From a bacterium (GTDB taxonomy: Bacteria > UBA9089 > CG2-30-40-21 > SBAY01), in contig JBFLYA010000161.1 of assembly GCA_040757115.1 (NCBI GenBank), positions 1 through 8,525 of the forward strand: 8,525 bases of DNA. The letters are read 5' to 3'. Shown in pieces: positions 6,506 to 8,525 of the stretch. How positions within the stretch are numbered: position 1 is the first letter of the stretch; every line of letters begins with the position of its first letter. Below the pieces are notes generated by a model. It was not told the DNA's origin. It was given only the letters and a program-made list of their open reading frames with translations, and made no database searches. The translations under genes were made by a program, and so were the position numbers.

Positions 6506-7599
6506 GATTCGTCAATTACCCCAGACAATATCAACAACTGAAGTCAGAGTTTGACAGCGTCTTTGAAAGGATAATGTCAAATGGTGATTTTATTCTACGG
6601 CAGGATTTAGAGGAATTTGAACATAATATTGCCCAATATGTTGGGACTAAACATGCTATTGGTGTCAATACAGGAACTGATGCCTTGTATCTTTCTGCAC
6701 ATGCCTTAGATTTTGGTGCAGGAGATGAAATCATTACTGTCGCTCATACATTTGTAGCTACTATTGGTGCTATTGTTCAATGTGGTGCCACACCTATACT
6801 TGTAGATATTAAAGATGATTTTAATATAGATGTTGACCAGATTGAACCCGCTATTACCCCTAAGACAAAGGGGATAATTCCAGTTCACCTTAATGGACAT
6901 TCATGCAATATGGATAGGATTATGCAATTAGCACAAAAATATAATCTTATGATTATTGAGGATGCCGCCCAGGCATTGGGTGCAAAATTCAAAGGCAAAC
7001 GATGTGGCTCTTTTGGTCATACCAGCATATTTAGCTTTTATCCAGCCAAAATGTTAGGCACAGCAGGTGATGGAGGAATAATATGCACGGATGACGATAG
7101 ATTGGCAAGAAAACTTAGGGCATTTCGAGATAACGGAAGGGTTGATACGGTTGAAGTGATAGAATGTTTTGGATGGTGCAGCCGTCTTGATAACCTACAT
7201 GCCGCTTTACTTAATATGAAATTCAAATATTTTGATAAATGGGTAAATCGCCGTAGAGAGATTGCCAGATTATATGATGAAGGGTTGTCAAACATTCCAG
7301 AAGTAATTACTCATCCTCGTCCAAATGATGACTACTTTGATGTATATCAAAATTATGTCATTCGAACTAAAAGACGCAATGAATTAGCTCAATATTTGCG
7401 TAAATGTGGGATAGAAATATTAATTTCCTGGCCTACACCTCTACATAAACAGAAGGCTTTAGGACTTAGTGATTTCAGTTTACCTGTGACTGAACAAATA
7501 TCAACTGAAGTTATTTCTCTACCAATGTATCCCGAGTTGACTGATGATGAAGTACAAATAGTTATAGAGACTATCTATGATTTTTTTAAGAAGGAGTGA
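6490..7599 (+). CDS. DegT/DnrJ/EryC1/StrS-type PLP-dependent sugar aminotransferase
   Basis: This 369-residue fold-type I aminotransferase probably transfers an amino group, usually from glutamate, to a keto group on a nucleotide-activated sugar. Motifs run in family order: N-T-G-T-D-A-L (60-66) for cofactor phosphate binding; P-V-H-L-N-G (131-136); I-E-D-A-A-Q-A-L-G-A (156-165), with Asp158 contacting the PLP ring nitrogen and Gln161 alongside; F-S-F-Y-P-A-K (181-187), with Lys187 as the Schiff-base lysine, followed by G-D-G-G; and R-L-D-N-L-H-A-A-L-L (232-241). The end has the usual L-P-M-Y-P-E-L-T. All key residues are present and the length is normal. The start is set by AGGAGGT six bases upstream, and the gene overlaps the E1 beta end by 16 nt. 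Whether it acts at C3 or C4, and on which sugar, cannot be read from sequence. No dehydratase or oxidase that would make its keto sugar lies in this window. Confidence 0.94.
   Translation: MGNQIRFVNYPRQYQQLKSEFDSVFERIMSNGDFILRQDLEEFEHNIAQYVGTKHAIGVNTGTDALYLSAHALDFGAGDEIITVAHTFVATIGAIVQCGATPILVDIKDDFNIDVDQIEPAITPKTKGIIPVHLNGHSCNMDRIMQLAQKYNLMIIEDAAQALGAKFKGKRCGSFGHTSIFSFYPAKMLGTAGDGGIICTDDDRLARKLRAFRDNGRVDTVEVIECFGWCSRLDNLHAALLNMKFKYFDKWVNRRREIARLYDEGLSNIPEVITHPRPNDDYFDVYQNYVIRTKRRNELAQYLRKCGIEILISWPTPLHKQKALGLSDFSLPVTEQISTEVISLPMYPELTDDEVQIVIETIYDFFKKE
7591..7596 (+). promoter_or_regulatory. Probable ribosome binding site for the methyltransferase
   Basis: AAGGAG overlaps the last codons of the aminotransferase and lies 13 bases before ATG 7610. 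The spacing is longer than ideal, but it is the only good match near either candidate start. Confidence 0.5.
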
Positions 7600-7609
7600 T
7601 GATAGAAAT

Positions 7610-8377
7610 ATGTCTGATTTTTCAACAGTGACAGAAATAACCGGCTATAATGTTACACAGGAACAAATAGAAAGGATGTATACTCGCTACCACTTTGCAG
7701 GTTTGTTTTGTGAAGGGAAGAATGTCCTGGAAGTCGCCTGCGGTTCTGGACAGGGGTTAGGTTATTTAACTCATAAGGCAAAAAAAGTCGTTGGGGTAGA
7801 TATTGATAAAAAACTATTAGAAACTATCCAGAGACATTATAAAGACAGGATACAACTCTTGCGAGCAAATGCACAACAATTGCCTTTTAAGGATAAAAGT
7901 TTTGATGTGGTCATCCTCTATGAGGCTATTTATTATCTATCTTGCCCGGAAAGATTTATAGAAGAATCAGCTCGCATACTTACAGATAAAGGCATTCTTC
8001 TTATTTGCACAGTCAACAAAGAATGGCATGATTTCAACCCATCTCCTTATAGTACTAAATATTTCTCTGTTAGAGAGTTATATTCTCTTTTGAAACAAAG
8101 ATTTATCAATGTAGAAATTTATGGGGCATCGCCAATATCTGATGCGGTAAAGGATAAGATTATTTCCATAATAAAAAGATTTGCCGTTAAATTTCACCTG
8201 ATACCAGAGACAATGAAAGGTAAGGAGTTTTTTAAAAGGATTTTCTGTGGGAAATTAGTTCCTCTGCCTCCTGAAATAAAGGATGGCATAGCAGAATACA
8301 TCCCACCTGTGCCAATATCTTATGATTTACCAATTTATCAATATAAAGTTTTATTTGCGGTAGGGAAATTAAGTTGA
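7610..8377 (+). CDS. Class I SAM-dependent methyltransferase
   Basis: This 255-residue protein has a standard Rossmann methyltransferase core in its first two thirds. Motif I is V-L-E-V-A-C-G-S-G-Q-G (39-49). The acidic end of strand beta2 is V-G-V-D-I-D (61-66). N-A-Q-Q-L-P-F (87-93) and F-D-V-V-I-L-Y-E-A-I-Y-Y-L (98-110) follow, then the helix R-F-I-E-E-S-A-R-I-L and G-I-L-L-I-C (128-133). The last third (about 170-255), rich in Pro and basic residues, is not a motif I recognise and may bind the acceptor. I chose ATG 7610 over the in-frame ATG at 7577 because AAGGAG (7591-7596) lies between them and the longer start would overlap the aminotransferase by 23 nt without a good ribosome site. 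The gene ends in tandem TGATAA. In context it is likely an O- or N-methyltransferase for a sugar or amino sugar; the acceptor is unproven. Confidence 0.88.
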   Translation: MSDFSTVTEITGYNVTQEQIERMYTRYHFAGLFCEGKNVLEVACGSGQGLGYLTHKAKKVVGVDIDKKLLETIQRHYKDRIQLLRANAQQLPFKDKSFDVVILYEAIYYLSCPERFIEESARILTDKGILLICTVNKEWHDFNPSPYSTKYFSVRELYSLLKQRFINVEIYGASPISDAVKDKIISIIKRFAVKFHLIPETMKGKEFFKRIFCGKLVPLPPEIKDGIAEYIPPVPISYDLPIYQYKVLFAVGKLS

Positions 8378-8433
8378 TAAGGAAATAAATTGACGGAGGG
8401 TAATGGGTCAGTGAAATGGGGGATTCTCCTGAA

Positions 8434-8463
8434 AGTAGGAAGTAGGAGAGTAGGAAAGTAGGA
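8434..8463. repeat. Short tandem array of AGTAGGA units
   Basis: Four perfect copies of AGTAGGA start at 8434, 8441, 8449 and 8457, so the period is seven then eight bases. From 8441 the unit is best read as AGTAGGA plus one purine, and a decayed further copy (AGGGGGAG) follows at 8465-8472. The strand is almost entirely purine plus T. The array lies in non-coding DNA just after the last gene, and its function is unknown. Confidence 0.85.
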
Positions 8464-8525
8464 AAGGGGGAGACATTGCCCCCAGAAGAGGAATACCGTG
8501 CACATCCTTTATCCCTTTCCTACTT
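8456..8525. repeat. 13-bp perfect inverted repeat overlapping the array and running to the window edge
   Basis: AAGTAGGAAAGGG at 8456-8468 is the exact reverse complement of CCCTTTCCTACTT at 8513-8525, with 44 bases between. The left arm is part of the AGTAGGA array and the right arm is cut by the window end, so the true repeat may be longer. This could be a small non-autonomous element with inverted ends, a dispersed intergenic repeat, or a large RNA hairpin at the operon end. No T-run is visible, so I do not call it a terminator. Confidence 0.7.
8466..8483. repeat. Small GC hairpin inside the inverted repeat
   Basis: GGGGG (8466-8470) and CCCCC (8479-8483) can pair around an eight-base loop. 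Its left arm shares three bases with the larger inverted repeat, so the two structures would partly compete. It is not followed by a run of T and is not a standard terminator. Confidence 0.45.

Noticed and set aside
7577-7609. Longer start for the methyltransferase at ATG 7577.
   Set aside because: It has no good ribosome site, would overlap the aminotransferase by 23 nt, and adds a short basic segment unlike the family; the AAGGAG at 7591 favours ATG 7610.
8395-8414. GGAGGG followed by ATG, a possible ribosome site and start.
   Set aside because: The frame from ATG 8403 stops after three codons, and the spacing to the ATG is too short.
8390-8418. TTGACG resembling a -35 box after the last gene.
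   Set aside because: No acceptable -10 box lies 16-18 bases downstream; the region there is GAAATGGG.
8338-8505. Open frame of 55 codons on the minus strand across the repeat and the end of the methyltransferase gene.
   Set aside because: It is low-complexity (Leu, Pro, Phe, Thr from the CT-rich complement of the repeat), overlaps a real gene, and has no well-spaced ribosome site.

Overview
The window is a densely packed, single-strand (+) stretch of a bacterial surface-polysaccharide locus. All eight genes read in the same direction, with overlaps or gaps of at most 45 nt, so they look like one operon cut at its 5' end by the window edge. Base composition is low-GC throughout, Shine-Dalgarno sequences are strong, and the flippase plus O-antigen-ligase/polymerase-type membrane proteins suggest a bacterium that exports a lipid-linked glycan. 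I cannot name the organism. An uncultivated or candidate-phylum bacterium is possible, but that is an impression and not something the sequence proves.

Layout: 1-1328 is the 3' portion of a MurJ/MviN-type lipid-linked oligosaccharide flippase. 1366-2643 is an O-antigen ligase/polymerase-like polytopic protein (possible longer start at 1309). 2640-3887 is a GT-B (GT4-like) glycosyltransferase. 3933-4553 is a short monotopic initiating sugar-1-phosphate transferase (GTG start). 4537-5523 and 5507-6505 are the alpha and beta subunits of a thiamine-diphosphate (ThDP) 2-oxo-acid dehydrogenase E1-like enzyme. 6490-7599 is a DegT/DnrJ/EryC1-type PLP sugar aminotransferase. 7610-8377 is a class I SAM-dependent methyltransferase. 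8378-8525 is non-coding and holds a purine-rich AGTAGGA repeat array and a 13-bp inverted repeat that runs to the window edge.

How the genes fit together: the phosphoglycosyl transferase would load the first sugar phosphate onto undecaprenyl phosphate, the GT4-like enzyme would add a sugar, the MurJ-type protein would flip the lipid-linked product, and the ligase/polymerase would join or transfer it outside the membrane. The last four genes look like a sugar-tailoring cassette: an orphan E1 alpha/beta pair with no E2 or E3 in view, an aminotransferase acting on a keto sugar, and a methyltransferase.

The most interesting feature is the E1 pair placed among polysaccharide genes. Its ThDP-binding and catalytic residues look intact, so it is probably an active enzyme. 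It may act as a carboligase or decarboxylase in making an unusual (perhaps two-carbon-branched) sugar rather than in central metabolism. That assignment is a hypothesis. I found no RNA gene, CRISPR array, insertion sequence or convincing promoter.
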